Shown here one piece after another: positions 1-10,291 of a stretch of 64,000 nt of DNA; position 1 is the first letter of the stretch, and each line of letters starts with the position of its first letter. The DNA lies in assembly GCA_006247105.1 (NCBI GenBank), contig CM016926.1, positions 1 to 64,000 on the forward strand. Reading direction: 5' to 3'. This DNA is from Giardia muris (lineage: Eukaryota; Fornicata; Diplomonadida; Hexamitidae). The notes under the pieces were generated by a model that was not told where the DNA came from, searched no databases, and saw nothing but the letters and a program-made list of their open reading frames with translations. Position numbers and translations under genes: made by a program.

Positions 1-416
1 TGGCGTCGACCCGTGCACCTCACGCTCCTCGAACAGGCTCCAGTTCGTGGCACGGCCCCACGAGCTGGAGGGCGTGAACTCCGGACAGCCACTTCCGTCA
101 CGAGTCCGGGGCAGTGAGCAGCCGGCATTGGCTCACACAGCCATGCACGGCCTGGTGCCCTTCCCCTCTATCCATCCATGCCCTCAGACAGATCCGAGGA
201 GGCTGGCCCTCCTTCATGGAGACGGGTTGAGATCAACCGGGGCTCATGGTCGTCCTCTCGTCCCCTCCCGTGATCCCGTTCACTCCACTTGATCGAAGGA
301 CGATGACCGGGGCACTGGACGATGACTGTTGATCCCGGAGGCCCATAGGAGGACCGACGGGGACTCCTTCATCCGGCCGGGCCTTCCGACCTCCTGCCCC
401 TGCCTCCGGATGCAGG
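1..416. other. Flanking DNA with no supportable gene
   Basis: I see no convincing reading frame. The short open stretches on either strand have no domain, no Giardia-like composition and no recognisable start. The segment lies immediately beyond the likely original stop of the ankyrin/coiled-coil gene. No telomeric TAGGG repeats, rRNA or tRNA are visible. Confidence 0.5.
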
Positions 417-1951
417 TCATCCAGTGGGCGTTCCAAGGCCCTGGGGGTGGTTGGTGAGCCTGCCCCCGACAGCAGCGAGGTTCTGGAGGAGGATCCTCTT
501 CTCCTCCTCCACCTCCTCGAGGCGTCTCCGAAGGTCTTTCATGTCATGGCCCTCGGTCCTCAATTGGGTAACCTCCTTCTCGAAGACGAGGTTCTGGGCC
601 TTCTGGTCTGAAAGTGCTCTCTTGAGGTCCTCAGTGGTCTTGATGAGCTGCTCCTGAAGAGTCCCCTTCTCGGTGGTGAGGGAGTTGATGAGGCTCGGTT
701 CTGGTCAGAGGCCTTCTGGAGGTCCTCGTTCATCTTCGCATGCCTCTTGGACTCATCGATGGCATTGTCGAGCTGCTGTTTGAGGGAGGAGACTTCTGCA
801 GTTAGCTGATCGATCTGAGCCTTGTCCTGTCGTTCCCTGTCCTCGAACTGTTCGTGGAGGGCGTCATTCTCTTCGTTGGTCTTGGAGAGTTGGACTTTGA
901 GGGATGATATCTCTTGATTCATCTGGAAGAGCCTCTCCTCTGCTTCTTCTTGCGCCTTCTTGGAGGAGGATAGTTGCTCCTGGAGAGAAGTGTTCTCTGT
1001 GCGTAGGTGGGAGATCTTGTCGTCCTGCTTGAGTGTTGTGCTTTCCATCTCGGTGAGCTGATTCTTGAGAGAAGTGATCTCCCCCCTCGCCTCAGTAAGA
1101 CTCTTCTCGGCCTCCTGTGCTCTCTTGTTCAGGGCCTCGTTCAGCTCGTGATTCTTCTTGGCCTCTTCGTTGGCCTTCTGGAACTGTTGTTTGAGAGAGA
1201 AGTTTTCTTGATTAGATTGGGTTAGCCTCCTCTCTTTCTCATCTAGGGCATTCTTGGAAGAGGAGAGGTCTTTCTTGAGAGACTCGTTTTCAGTGGTGAG
1301 TTCGTTGACACGATCCCGGAGCCCAGGTACTTCACTGAGGTTATGTGGCGGGGGGATTCGCTCTGTGCCCTCGTTCTCGAGGAGCTGACGGACTCGGGTG
1401 AAGTTGCCTCCCTTTGAACTATTCTTTGCATGCCATTTGGCCGTGTGACCTTTGGAGTCCTTCATTCCCTGTTCGCATGGAAGAAGGAGCTCAACAACCT
1501 CGGGGTAGTTGAAGTAGGCTGCGAGCATGAGAGCCGTGGTTCCGGGGTGGAAGGTAACCCTATTATGAGCTGAAGTGAACTTCCATTCCTCTGTCGTCTG
1601 CTTCCCGGCCTCAGACAGGAGGAGCCGGACGGAGTCTGTATTGCCATTGGAGGCTGCTAGCATCAATGCGGTCCAGCTGTCGCCTTTCTGTTTTCCTACT
1701 TCATTCATAAGGAGAGGAATACAGTTGGCGTGGCCATCTCTTGCTGCATACATCAGTGCGGTCCACCCGTCATTTTCTTGTATCCCAATCTCCTTCTCGA
1801 GGAGGGGGATGCAATTGGCATGGCCTCCTCTTACTGCCCACATCAGGGCCGTCTTGCCATCTTCATCCTGCTTCCCGATCTGATTGAGGTTCCTTTTCAC
1901 GCCCTCGAGGTCCCCTCTCCCGGCCGCCTCCATCAAGTCTGTAACGGACAT
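417..1951 (-). pseudogene. Ankyrin-repeat/coiled-coil protein (Protein 21.1-like), frameshifted near its C-terminus
   Basis: The ATG at 1951 opens a protein of the Giardia ankyrin-only family (Protein 21.1 type), whose cellular role is unknown. Residues 1-195 are ankyrin repeats (recurring TALM-AA and IPLL patterns). Residues about 210-420 are a long heptad-rich coiled coil with repeated blocks such as EISSLK and EEAEERL. As it stands the frame ends at 560 with an Arg/Ser/Pro-rich tail (463 residues). Removing the effect of one missing base near 692 (a GCC/C run) lets the coiled coil continue (LTTEKGTLQEQL, then ELRR-like heptads) to a TGA at 417-419, so the odd tail is a frameshift product. 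Either a recent pseudogene or a sequencing error in a short C run. Its N-terminal 200 residues and its upstream 171 bp are an inverted copy of the gene at 31232. It is transcribed away from the VSP array. Confidence 0.72.
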
Positions 1952-2127
1952 TTTTGAACATCAAACATCCCCTTCACCAGCCTTCCACTGAGGCCCCCAT
2001 CCGACACTCCGGGCATCCAACCACTACCAACGACCTGCCCCGAGGACGGGAGGCCCACAGCTCTCCTCGGGGTGCTCTCGTCCCTGGATGAGCTCCCACT
2101 GGTCATCAGTCTCCCCTTATAGCCCCC
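1949..2127 (-). repeat. Left copy of a conserved upstream element (inverted repeat with 31056-31234)
   Basis: Read on the minus strand, a block beginning CTATAAGGGGAGACTGATGA and ending at the ankyrin-gene ATG matches the block upstream of the ankyrin-kinase gene at 31061-31234. The distance to the ATG is identical (171 bases) and I count about five mismatches by eye. Homology stops abruptly beyond position about 2127. The conserved CTATAAGGGG and the A-run just before the ATG could be promoter elements. This is much longer than the few tens of bases usual for Giardia promoters. Confidence 0.75.
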
Positions 2128-2688
2128 AACCCCCTGGTGAGGATCGGGCCCGTTCCCCTCTCGAGGACGAATGGTCTCTGACGAGAGCCGTGCCAGACAG
2201 AGAGAGGAGCCCACTGGCTTCCCGGGGACGGGTGCATCGATCTGGACGCCCCTCTGCTGTCGAGGGGATGCGAGATGGCGGGTCGGCCTTTTGAACCGGA
2301 GGAGAGGGAGCTGGGGCTCGGAAACATCCCCCACTCCTTTGATGGAGACATCGAGAGGGAAGGACGATCTCGATGAGGTCGGGGAGAGGAAGAAGGTGGC
2401 CGGACTGCACGGTGTGGCCGCACAGACTGCTTCCTCCTCTCAGAGGCGAACGAGGAAGGAGTGGACTCCCTCCCGGACCGCTCCCATGCTCCCAACATGC
2501 CACGACCACCCCGAGGTCGTCGAGCCCTCCTCCCCACGAGCGAGGAGTGGAGGACTCCGGGGGGCACGGGAATGGTGGTCTGGGGACAGGAGGCTCCTCA
2601 AGAGGGGACAGACCCATCCCCCTCCAGGGAGCCACCGACGTCCTTGGAGTCCGTCACAACTGGGGACGTCGGGGGAGTCAGGAACACT
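2128..2688. other. Intergenic/decayed DNA
   Basis: GC-rich sequence between the upstream element of the left ankyrin gene and the first recognisable ankyrin residues of the ankyrin-RING remnant. All frames are open over short distances because the DNA is GC-rich, but none gives a repeat, motif or plausible start. It may include an unrecognisable 5' end of the ankyrin-RING gene. Confidence 0.4.
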
Positions 2689-3323
2689 ACACGTGGGCAT
2701 CGAGACTCATGGGATGCAGCCCTGATGATGGCCGCCTCTCACGGACGCCCCCCATCTGTCCGCCTGCTCCTTCCACTCGAGGGGGGGCTGTTCAACAACC
2801 GGAAGGAGACGGCCCTGCTGCTTGCACTCCAGGAGGGCCGGGTCGAGTGCAAGACTCCTGGCGGACGAGGCGGCAGTCCACGAAGGGGACGGAAGAATGC
2901 ACATCGAGGGGATCCGAAGGCTTGTTCGGGAGTGGCCTGACTCACTCTTCAAGGACGTATCGAGCAGTTGCAGATGCCCTGGAGGAGGCGGTCATGCGGA
3001 AGGTACGGGAGAGGCTGGAGATGCTCAACCCGCACCACGTCCTTGCCCTCCTGTCCCCAATCGAGCAGTCGGAGGCCCGGGAGCTCGGAGAGATGGTCTG
3101 GTCGGCACTCTTCTGCGAGCCCGGAGCACTGGACGACGCCTTCTGTGAGGACGAAATGGTTGACGGGTGCGTCGTCTGCCTCTCACGCCAGAAGGACGCG
3201 ATCCTCCTTCCCTGCCGGCACCTCGTCGTCTGTGCGGACCGGATCGAGCACTGCTGTCCGTACTGCCGGGGGAAGGCCGACGAGGCCCTTGTCGTCGAGT
3301 ATCCTGAGTGGCCGGATGCGTAG
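2689..3323 (+). pseudogene. Ankyrin-RING finger protein remnant with two frameshifts
   Basis: Three plus-strand frames must be joined to recover one protein. From about 2700 one frame gives ankyrin-like sequence (AALMMAASHG, then VRLLLPLEGG). Near 2850 the homology moves to a second frame (ARLLADEAAVHEGDGRMHIE), and near 2960-2975 to a third, which runs helical (VADALEEAVMRKVRERLEML) into a C-terminal RING finger at 3168-3276. The ligands look complete for a C3HC4-type domain: CVVC, then LPCRHLVVC, then CCPYC. The stop is TAG at 3321-3323. RING proteins of this type are usually E3 ubiquitin ligases. Ankyrin-RING combinations fit the Protein 21.1-like families of Giardia. With two frameshifts it is most simply a pseudogene, and no convincing start is visible. 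Confidence 0.6.
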
Positions 3324-3418
3324 CCATATGACCCCCTCTCCGGTCCATCCAGATGAGCTGGAGGTCTATAATGAGCTCGATGTCACCTCTCGCTCCAGGT
3401 CTCCCCTTCACCATTCAC

Positions 3419-5310
3419 TCACTTCCCCCTGCATCCGAACCACCAACCGAGGAAGCCCCCGAGGCCTCCCAGCACCAGCAGGACGGCAATGACGATCCCC
3501 GCAATGGCGCCCCCAGAGAGCCCCGAGGAGCTGGAGGAGGGGACGGCACTGCACTTCCCGTCGGTCGGGGCACTCCCGTCCCAGCACGTGATGCAGGCCG
3601 AGGCGGAGCACGTCGTGCAGCCACTGGGGCAGGCCGTGCAGTCAGAGGAGGAGGTGACGGAGGTCGTGTTGTAGTACCCGAGACCGCAGGACGTGCAGGC
3701 GGTCGATGAAGTGCAGGCCCCACAACCGGCCGGACAGAGGGTGAAGACGCCATTGGAGAGGGGGAAGGGGGAGTTGGTGGCCTTTGTTGTGCACTTCCCA
3801 TCAGTGGCCGCTGAACAGAGCTTACTCCCGACCGAAGTCCCAGGATTGGTGGCCGCAGGATAGCAGCCCCCTCGAAGAGGAAGTAGGTCGTCGAACAGTT
3901 CTCGCACCTCGTGGCGGTCCCGTCGACAGGAGTCGTCCCGTCCGCCTTCTTGCAGACGTCGTTGGTGGCCGTCCTCGAGATGGTCGAACTGACCTCGAGG
4001 CACGTCCCGTCGATCGGAACACTTCCCTTCTTGCACTCCTTGCACACCAGGGCCTCCCCGACGAGAAGCTGGTTGCTCCTGGCACAGAGGCCCGTCTTGT
4101 CCGCATCGAAGGAGGAGAGGCAGGAGGAGTTGGAGAGCATGCATCCGTTGAGGCAGGACGTGCAGGAGAAGGACGTGGAGTAGGTGCAGGTGTCGCAGTT
4201 CGCCTTCCCGTTCGTCGCGTCCCCGCAGAGGTAGAGCTTGGTGTCCTTGAGGAAGGCGATGGAGGTCGAGGTCGAGCAGGTCCCGTCTGCCGTCCGAGTC
4301 GTCATTGCACTGCACAGCTTGTTCCCGGGCTCCTTTGACTGGTTGTAGCACCCCCCGTTGAAGAGGAAGTGGGTGCTCGAGGACCCACAGGAGTTGCAGA
4401 CCCCGACCTGAGTTCCATCTTGGCTCGTCGTGCATGAGCTGGTCTGATCGGCCTTCCCCCCTTCCACCTTTATACACCTCCCGTCGACGGGGGCGAGCCC
4501 CTTCCCGCACTTACCGCAGAGGACCTCGGACCAGCCCGGGACGGAGAAGGACTCGAGGCAGATCCCGAGGCTCTTGAGGCTCTCGGGGCTGAAGCAGCCG
4601 TCGTGGAAGAAGAGGCTCCCCTCCTTGCAGTCCGTGCACTTCCCGGCATTGGAGGCAGGGGTGCAGGAGGAGGCACTGTCCTTGGGGACGCACTTCCCGT
4701 TGACGGGGACGTGAGTGGCAGCATTGCACTCGAGACACACGAAGCTGGTCCCGATCTGCATGCAGCTCTTGCAGTTCTCGTCCGATGAGCAGCTGACGCA
4801 GGAGGTGATCGTTGGTGTCTCGAGGCTCTCCACGACAGGCCCGAACCCGGAGGCGCACTCCGTGCAGGTCGGCTTGTCGGCGGCGGGGGAGGTGCAGGTC
4901 TTGCAGTTGAGAACCCCGTTCGTCTTATCATCACAGGTGTAGAGGCCTGATGGGTTGGAGTTACTCCCCTTCACGAAGATGCCCGTCGCAGTATCAGCCC
5001 TCTCTGAGCACTGCCCTTTGGTGGCCGTCTTGCAGAGAGCAGCACCCTCTGTTCCTGCCTGGTTGTAGCACCCCCCGTAGAAGAGGAAGTAGGTCCCTGT
5101 ACATGCCGTGCAGACACCATTGGAACACGTGTTGCTCTCAATAGCCGAGCTGCACGTCCCGTCGATCGAGGCCTCGGTCGTGGTCGCGCACTCCTTGCAG
5201 ACCCTCCCCAGCGTCCCGAGGTCGAGGCAGCTCCCCGTCTTGCTGTCGCCTGATGTCTCTCCTTCCGTGCACGAGAGGACTCTCGCGTTCTTCCCTCCCC
5301 CCTTCACCAT
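3419..5310 (-). pseudogene. VSP unit 1, frameshifted
   Basis: Last unit of the array in the direction of reading and the only one with an internal frameshift. The frame opens at the junction ATG (5310) with MVKGGGKNARVLSC and no signal peptide, and runs in phase for about 480 codons. At 3867-3871 a run of five C (plus strand) replaces the six C found at the same place in unit 3 (7293-7298). This shifts the frame just after FLFEG, within the GGCY motif. The downstream sequence still encodes the normal C-terminal ectodomain, membrane helix and GCRGK tail in the new phase, ending with TGA at 3419-3421. It otherwise matches unit 3 closely. The one-base change in a homopolymer could be real decay or a sequencing artefact. 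Confidence 0.8.
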
Positions 5311-5317
5311 TCACTCA
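5299..5317 (-). repeat. VSP inter-unit junction element (representative copy)
   Basis: TGAGTGAATGGTGAAGGGG combines the TGA stop of one unit, the poly(A) signal AGTGAAT, and an ATG followed by a G-rich stretch that opens the next unit. Exact copies lie at 3403-3421, 5299-5317, 6829-6847, 8726-8744, 10276-10294, 11845-11863, 13745-13763, 16848-16866, 20326-20344, 22239-22257, 24239-24257, 26179-26197 and 28179-28197. Variants lie at about 15249-15270 and 18749-18763. The copy at 3403-3421 ends the array and is followed by unrelated sequence. The phase of the ATG relative to the VSP frame varies between copies, so it is probably not a functional start. Confidence 0.85.
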
Positions 5318-6840
5318 CTTCCCCCTGCACCCGAACCACCAACCGAGGAAGCCCCCGAGGCCTCCCAGGACCAGCAGGACGGCGATGACGATCCCCGCAA
5401 TGGCACCCCCAGAGAGCCCCGAAGAACTGGAGGAGGGGGGAGGGGGGCAGGCATTGTTGGTGGGAGTGGAGCCGTCCCAGCAGAGGGCGCACTTCCCATT
5501 TGGACAGGAGGTGCACCCACTGGGACAGGCCGTGCAGTCGGAGGGGCCGGTCACAGTAGAGTTGCTGTAGTACCCGAGACCGCAGGAGCTGCAGGCGGTC
5601 GAGGAGGTGCAGGCCCCGCACTCCTTCGGACAGGCCGTGAAGGCGCCTGAGGTCGTATTGAGGATGAAGGGGGCGTTGGAGGCGGGAGTAGTGCACTTCC
5701 CGTTGGAGGCCGCCGAGCAGAGGAGGCTCCCGACGGAGGAAGAGGAGGAAGACCCCGCGGCCGAGATGGGGTAGCACCCCCCGTTGAAGAGGAAGTAGTT
5801 GTTGGTGTTGACTGCCGTACTGATGCAGGCCCCGCACTTCGTGGCGGTGTCCGAGACCTTGTTCCCCTTCTCGTCGAGGCAGATGTTCTGACCTGCCCTC
5901 GTCGTCCCATTGTTGATCTGCTTGATCGGAAGACACTCCCCGTCGATCGGGACGAAGCCCCCCTTGCACTCGGTGCAGACGGTCGTGTTCCCGACGAGGA
6001 GCTGGCTTCCCAGGGCACAGACCTTGAGGTCCGCCGCCTTCTGGGGGGAGAGACACCCGCCCTGGTAGAAGAGGAACCCGTTCTTGCAGGACGAGCAGGT
6101 CCCGTCTGGGGGTGATGGAGTCGTGCAGACGTTCGAGTTCGTGGAGCAGTTCCCGTCGATGGGGACCTTCCCCGTTCCGCACTTCTCGCAGATGGTCGAG
6201 AAGCCCTGGTCGGCGCAGTCGGTGCAGTCTGCGGGGCAGGAGGTGCAGTTCGTGATGACGAGGGATGAGTCGTAGACGGGCCCGAACCCGGAGGCGCACT
6301 CGGAGCAGGCGGAGGAGGAGCACGTCTTGCAGTTCTGGACGGTGCAGGCCGTGCAGTTGACGGGGTCGGAAGTGGTGGTGGTGTTGGGGTAGAAGCCCTC
6401 GAGGCACGAGTTGCAGGTGAGGGCTGAGTTGGTCGAGTCGTAGGTGCAGGTGCTGCAGCCCGATGCCCCGTTTGTCGCATCGCTACAGAGGTAGAGCTTC
6501 CCGTCCTTGACGAAGGTGATGGCATCGGTAGTTGGAGCCGTCTTGCAGGTTCCGTTCTTTGCATCCTGGAGGGCGGAGCACAGCTTGTTCCCAGGCGCCT
6601 TGGTCTGGTCATAACAGCCCCCGTTGAACAGGAAGTAGTTCCCCGTTCCACATCCTGTGCAGGCACCATCAGCACAAGTAGCACCATTCCCAATCGTGGT
6701 GGCCGCATCAGTGTCACAGAGCCCGTTGACAGGGGCGGAGTTAGTGTTAGTCGAGACATCGCACTTCTTGCAGAACGTCCCCTCAACCCCCGGGATGGTG
6801 AAGGTCGAACCACCCCCGTCTCATCCTTCCCCTTCACCAT
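5315..6840 (-). pseudogene. VSP unit 2, open frame without start codon
   Basis: A 501-codon VSP frame is open from 6820 to the stop at 5315-5317. It is preceded by an in-frame TGA at 6821-6823. It contains no ATG, and the first GTG is only at 5554. The junction ATG at 6840 is out of phase and gives a non-VSP peptide. The ectodomain begins STFTIPGVEGTFCKKCD and carries YFLFNGGCY twice, many CXXC pairs, the Ser run, the membrane helix and the CRGK tail. It is nearly identical to unit 4 at an offset of 3427 bases, except for the first few codons. Confidence 0.8.
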
Positions 6841-6844
6841 TCAC

Positions 6845-8737
6845 TCACTTCCCCCTGCATCCGAACCACCAACCGAGGAAGCCCCCGAGGCCTCCCAGGA
6901 CCAGCAGGACGGCAATGACGATCCCCGCAATGGCGCCCCCCGAGAGCCCCGAGGAGCTGGAGGAGGGGACGGCACTGCACTTCCCGTCGGTCGGGGCACT
7001 CCCGTCCCAGCACGTGATGCAGGCCGAGGCGGAGCACGTCGTGCAGCCACTGGGGCAGGCCGTGCAGTCAGAGGAGGAGGTGACGGAGGTCGTGTTGTAG
7101 TACCCGAGACCGCAGGACGTGCAGGCGGTCGATGAAGTGCAGGCCCCACAACCGGCCGGACAGAGGGTGAAGACGCCATTGGAGAGGGGGAAGGGGGAGT
7201 TGGTGGCCTTTGTTGTGCACTTCCCATCAGTGGCCGCTGAACAGAGCTTACTCCCGACCGAAGTCCCAGGATTGGTGGCCGCAGGATAGCAGCCCCCCTC
7301 GAAGAGGAAGTAGGTCGTCGAACAGTTCTCGCACCTCGTGGCGGTCCCGTCGACAGGAGTCGTCCCGTCCGCCTTCTTGCAGACGTCGTTGGTGGCCGTC
7401 CTCGAGATGGTCGAACTGACCTCGAGGCACGTCCCGTCGATCGGAACACTTCCCTTCTTGCACTCCTTGCACACCAGGGCCTCCCCGACGAGAAGCTGGT
7501 TGCTCCTGGCACAGAGGCCCGTCTTGTCCGCATCGAAGGAGGAGAGGCAGGAGGAGTTGGAGAGCATGCATCCGTTGAGGCAGGACGTGCAGGAGAAGGA
7601 CGTGGAGTAGGTGCAGGTGTCGCAGTTCGCCTTCCCGTTCGTCGCGTCCCCGCAGAGGTAGAGCTTGGTGTCCTTGAGGAAGGCGATGGAGGTCGAGGTC
7701 GAGCAGGTCCCGTCTGCCGTCCGAGTCGTCATTGCACTGCACAGCTTGTTCCCGGGCTCCTTTGACTGGTTGTAGCACCCCCCGTTGAAGAGGAAGTGGG
7801 TGTTCGAGGACCCACAGGAGTTGCAGACCCCGACCTGAGTTCCATCTTGGCTCGTCGTGCATGAGCTGGTCTGATCGGCCTTCCCCCCTTCCACCTTTAT
7901 ACACCTCCCGTCGACGGGGGCGAGCCCCTTCCCGCACTTACCGCAGAGGACCTCGGACCAGCCCGGGACGGAGAAGGACTCGAGGCAGATCCCGAGGCTC
8001 TTGAGGCTCTCGGGGCTGAAGCAGCCGTCGTGGAAGAAGAGGCTCCCCTCCTTGCAGGCCGTGCACTTCCCGGAGTTGGCGTCCGGGGTGCAGGAGGAGG
8101 CACTGTCCTTGAGGACGCACTTCCCGTTGACGGGGACGTGAGTGGCAGCATTGCACTCGAGACACACGAAGCTGGTCCCGATCTGCATGCAGCTCTTGCA
8201 GTTCTCGTCCGATGAGCAGCTGACGCAGGAGGTGATCGTTGGTGTCTCGAGGCTCTCCACGACAGGCCCGAACCCGGAGGCGCACTCCGTGCAGGTCGGC
8301 TTGTCGGCGGCGGGGGAGGTGCAGGTCTTGCAGTTGAGAACCCCGTTCGTCTTATCATCACAGGTGTAGAGGCCTGATGGGTTGGAGTTACTCCCCTTCA
8401 CGAAGATGCCCGTCGCAGTATCAGCCCTCTCTGAGCACTGCCCTTTGGTGGCCGTCTTGCAGAGAGCAGCACCCTCTGTTCCTGCCTGGTTGTAGCACCC
8501 CCCGTAGAAGAGGAAGTAGGTCCCTGTACATGCCGTGCAGACACCATTGGAACACGTGTTGCTCTCAATAGCCGAGCTGCACGTCCCGTCGATCGAGGCC
8601 TCGGTCGTGGTCGCGCACTCCTTGCAGACCCTCCCCAGCGTCCCGAGGTCGAGGCAGCTCCCCGTCTTGCTGTCGCCTGATGTCTCTCCTTCCGTGCACG
8701 AGAGGACTCTCGCGTTCTTCCCTCCCCCCTTCACCAT
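6845..8737 (-). pseudogene. VSP unit 3, intact 630-codon frame lacking a signal peptide
   Basis: The frame runs unbroken from the junction ATG (8735-8737) to TGA at 6845-6847. It encodes 630 residues: a cysteine-rich ectodomain from KNARVLSCTEG, one Met-containing segment (KSCMQIGTSF), GGCY motifs, the C-terminal helix and the tail. The N-terminus MVKGGGK has no hydrophobic stretch, so the product could not enter the secretory pathway in the ordinary way. I therefore class it as pseudogenic or donor sequence even though the frame is intact. The 3.43 kb block of units 3+4 is a near-copy of units 1+2. Confidence 0.78.
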
Positions 8738-8741
8738 TCAC

Positions 8742-10287
8742 TCACTTCCCCCTGCACCCGAACCACCAACCGAGGAAGCCCCCGAGGCCTCCCAGGACCA
8801 GCAGGACGGCGATGACGATCCCCGCAATGGCACCCCCAGAGAGCCCCGAAGAACTGGAGGAGGGGGGAGGGGGGCAGGCATTGTTGGTGGGAGTGGAGCC
8901 GTCCCAGCAGAGGGCGCACTTCCCATTTGGACAGGAGGTGCACCCACTGGGACAGGCCGTGCAGTCGGAGGGGCCGGTCACAGTAGAGTTGCTGTAGTAC
9001 CCGAGACCGCAGGAGCTGCAGGCGGTCGAGGAGGTGCAGGCCCCGCACTCCTTCGGACAGGCCGTGAAGGCGCCTGAGGTCGTATTGAGGATGAAGGGGG
9101 CGTTGGAGGCGGGAGTAGTGCACTTCCCGTTGGAGGCCGCCGAGCAGAGGAGGCTCCCGACGGAGGAAGAGGAGGAAGACCCCGCGGCCGAGATGGGGTA
9201 GCACCCCCCGTTGAAGAGGAAGTAGTTGTTGGTGTTGACTGCCGTACTGATGCAGGCCCCGCACTTCGTGGCGGTGTCCGAGACCTTGTTCCCCTTCTCG
9301 TCGAGGCAGATGTTCTGACCTGCCCTCGTCGTCCCATTGTTGATCTGCTTGATCGGAAGACACTCCCCGTCGATCGGGACGAAGCCCCCCTTGCACTCGG
9401 TGCAGACGGTCGTGTTCCCGACGAGGAGCTGGCTTCCCAGGGCACAGACCTTGAGGTCCGCCGCCTTCTGGGGGGAGAGACACCCGCCCTGGTAGAAGAG
9501 GAACCCGTTCTTGCAGGACGAGCAGGTCCCGTCTGGGGGTGATGGAGTCGTGCAGACGTTCGAGTTCGTGGAGCAGTTCCCGTCGATGGGGACCTTCCCC
9601 GTTCCGCACTTCTCGCAGATGGTCGAGAAGCCCTGGTCGGCGCAGTCGGTGCAGTCTGCGGGGCAGGAGGTGCAGTTCGTGATGACGAGGGATGAGTCGT
9701 AGACGGGCCCGAACCCGGAGGCGCACTCGGAGCAGGCGGAGGAGGAGCACGTCTTGCAGTTCTGGACGGTGCAGGCCGTGCAGTTGACGGGGTCGGAAGT
9801 GGTGGTGGTGTTGGGGTAGAAGCCCTCGAGGCACGAGTTGCAGGTGAGGGCTGAGTTGGTCGAGTCGTAGGTGCAGGTGCTGCAGCCCGATGCCCCGTTT
9901 GTCGCATCGCTACAGAGGTAGAGCTTCCCGTCCTTGACGAAGGTGATGGCATCGGTAGTTGGAGCCGTCTTGCAGGTTCCGTTCTTTGTATCCTGGAGGG
10001 CGGAGCACAGCTTGTTCCCAGGCGCCTTGGTCTGGTCATAACAGCCCCCGTTGAACAGGAAGTAGTTCCCCGTTCCACATCCTGTGCAGGCACCATCAGC
10101 ACAAGTAGCACCATTCCCAATCGTGGTGGCCGCATCAGTGTCACAGAGCCCGTTGACAGGGGCGGAGCCAGTGTCAGTCGTGGCATCGCACTTCTTGCAG
10201 AACGTCCCCTCAACCCCTGGGATGGTGAAGGTCGAATCAGCTGCACACGTCCCCGCAGCTCGAGCCTTCACCTCCCCCCTTCACCAT
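8742..10287 (-). pseudogene. VSP unit 4, no in-frame ATG
   Basis: The VSP frame of 509 codons begins at a GTG (10271) reading KARAAGTCAADSTF, just after an in-frame TGA created by the junction. The junction ATG at 10287 is out of phase. Body and tail match unit 2 almost base for base, but the first 15 or so codons differ, so the 5' edge was exchanged separately. The stop is TGA at 8742-8744. A GTG start without promoter or signal peptide is not credible in Giardia. Confidence 0.8.
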
Positions 10288-10291
10288 TCAC

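Larger units (their letters stand above)
3419..10270 (-). repeat. 3.43-kb higher-order tandem duplication (units 1+2 and 3+4)
   Basis: The block 3419-6844 (VSP units 1 and 2) recurs at 6845-10270 (units 3 and 4). Offsets are 3427 at the 5' end and at internal landmarks of unit 2/4 (6809 and 10236), and 3426 at the 3' end because of the one-base deletion in unit 1. The two copies differ by scattered single bases and by the first codons of units 2 and 4. Confidence 0.85.

Noticed and set aside
8731..8737. Junction ATG with MVKGGGK as a genuine VSP start
   Set aside because: The peptide has no hydrophobic leader, the ATG is out of phase in many units, and no promoter space exists between units.
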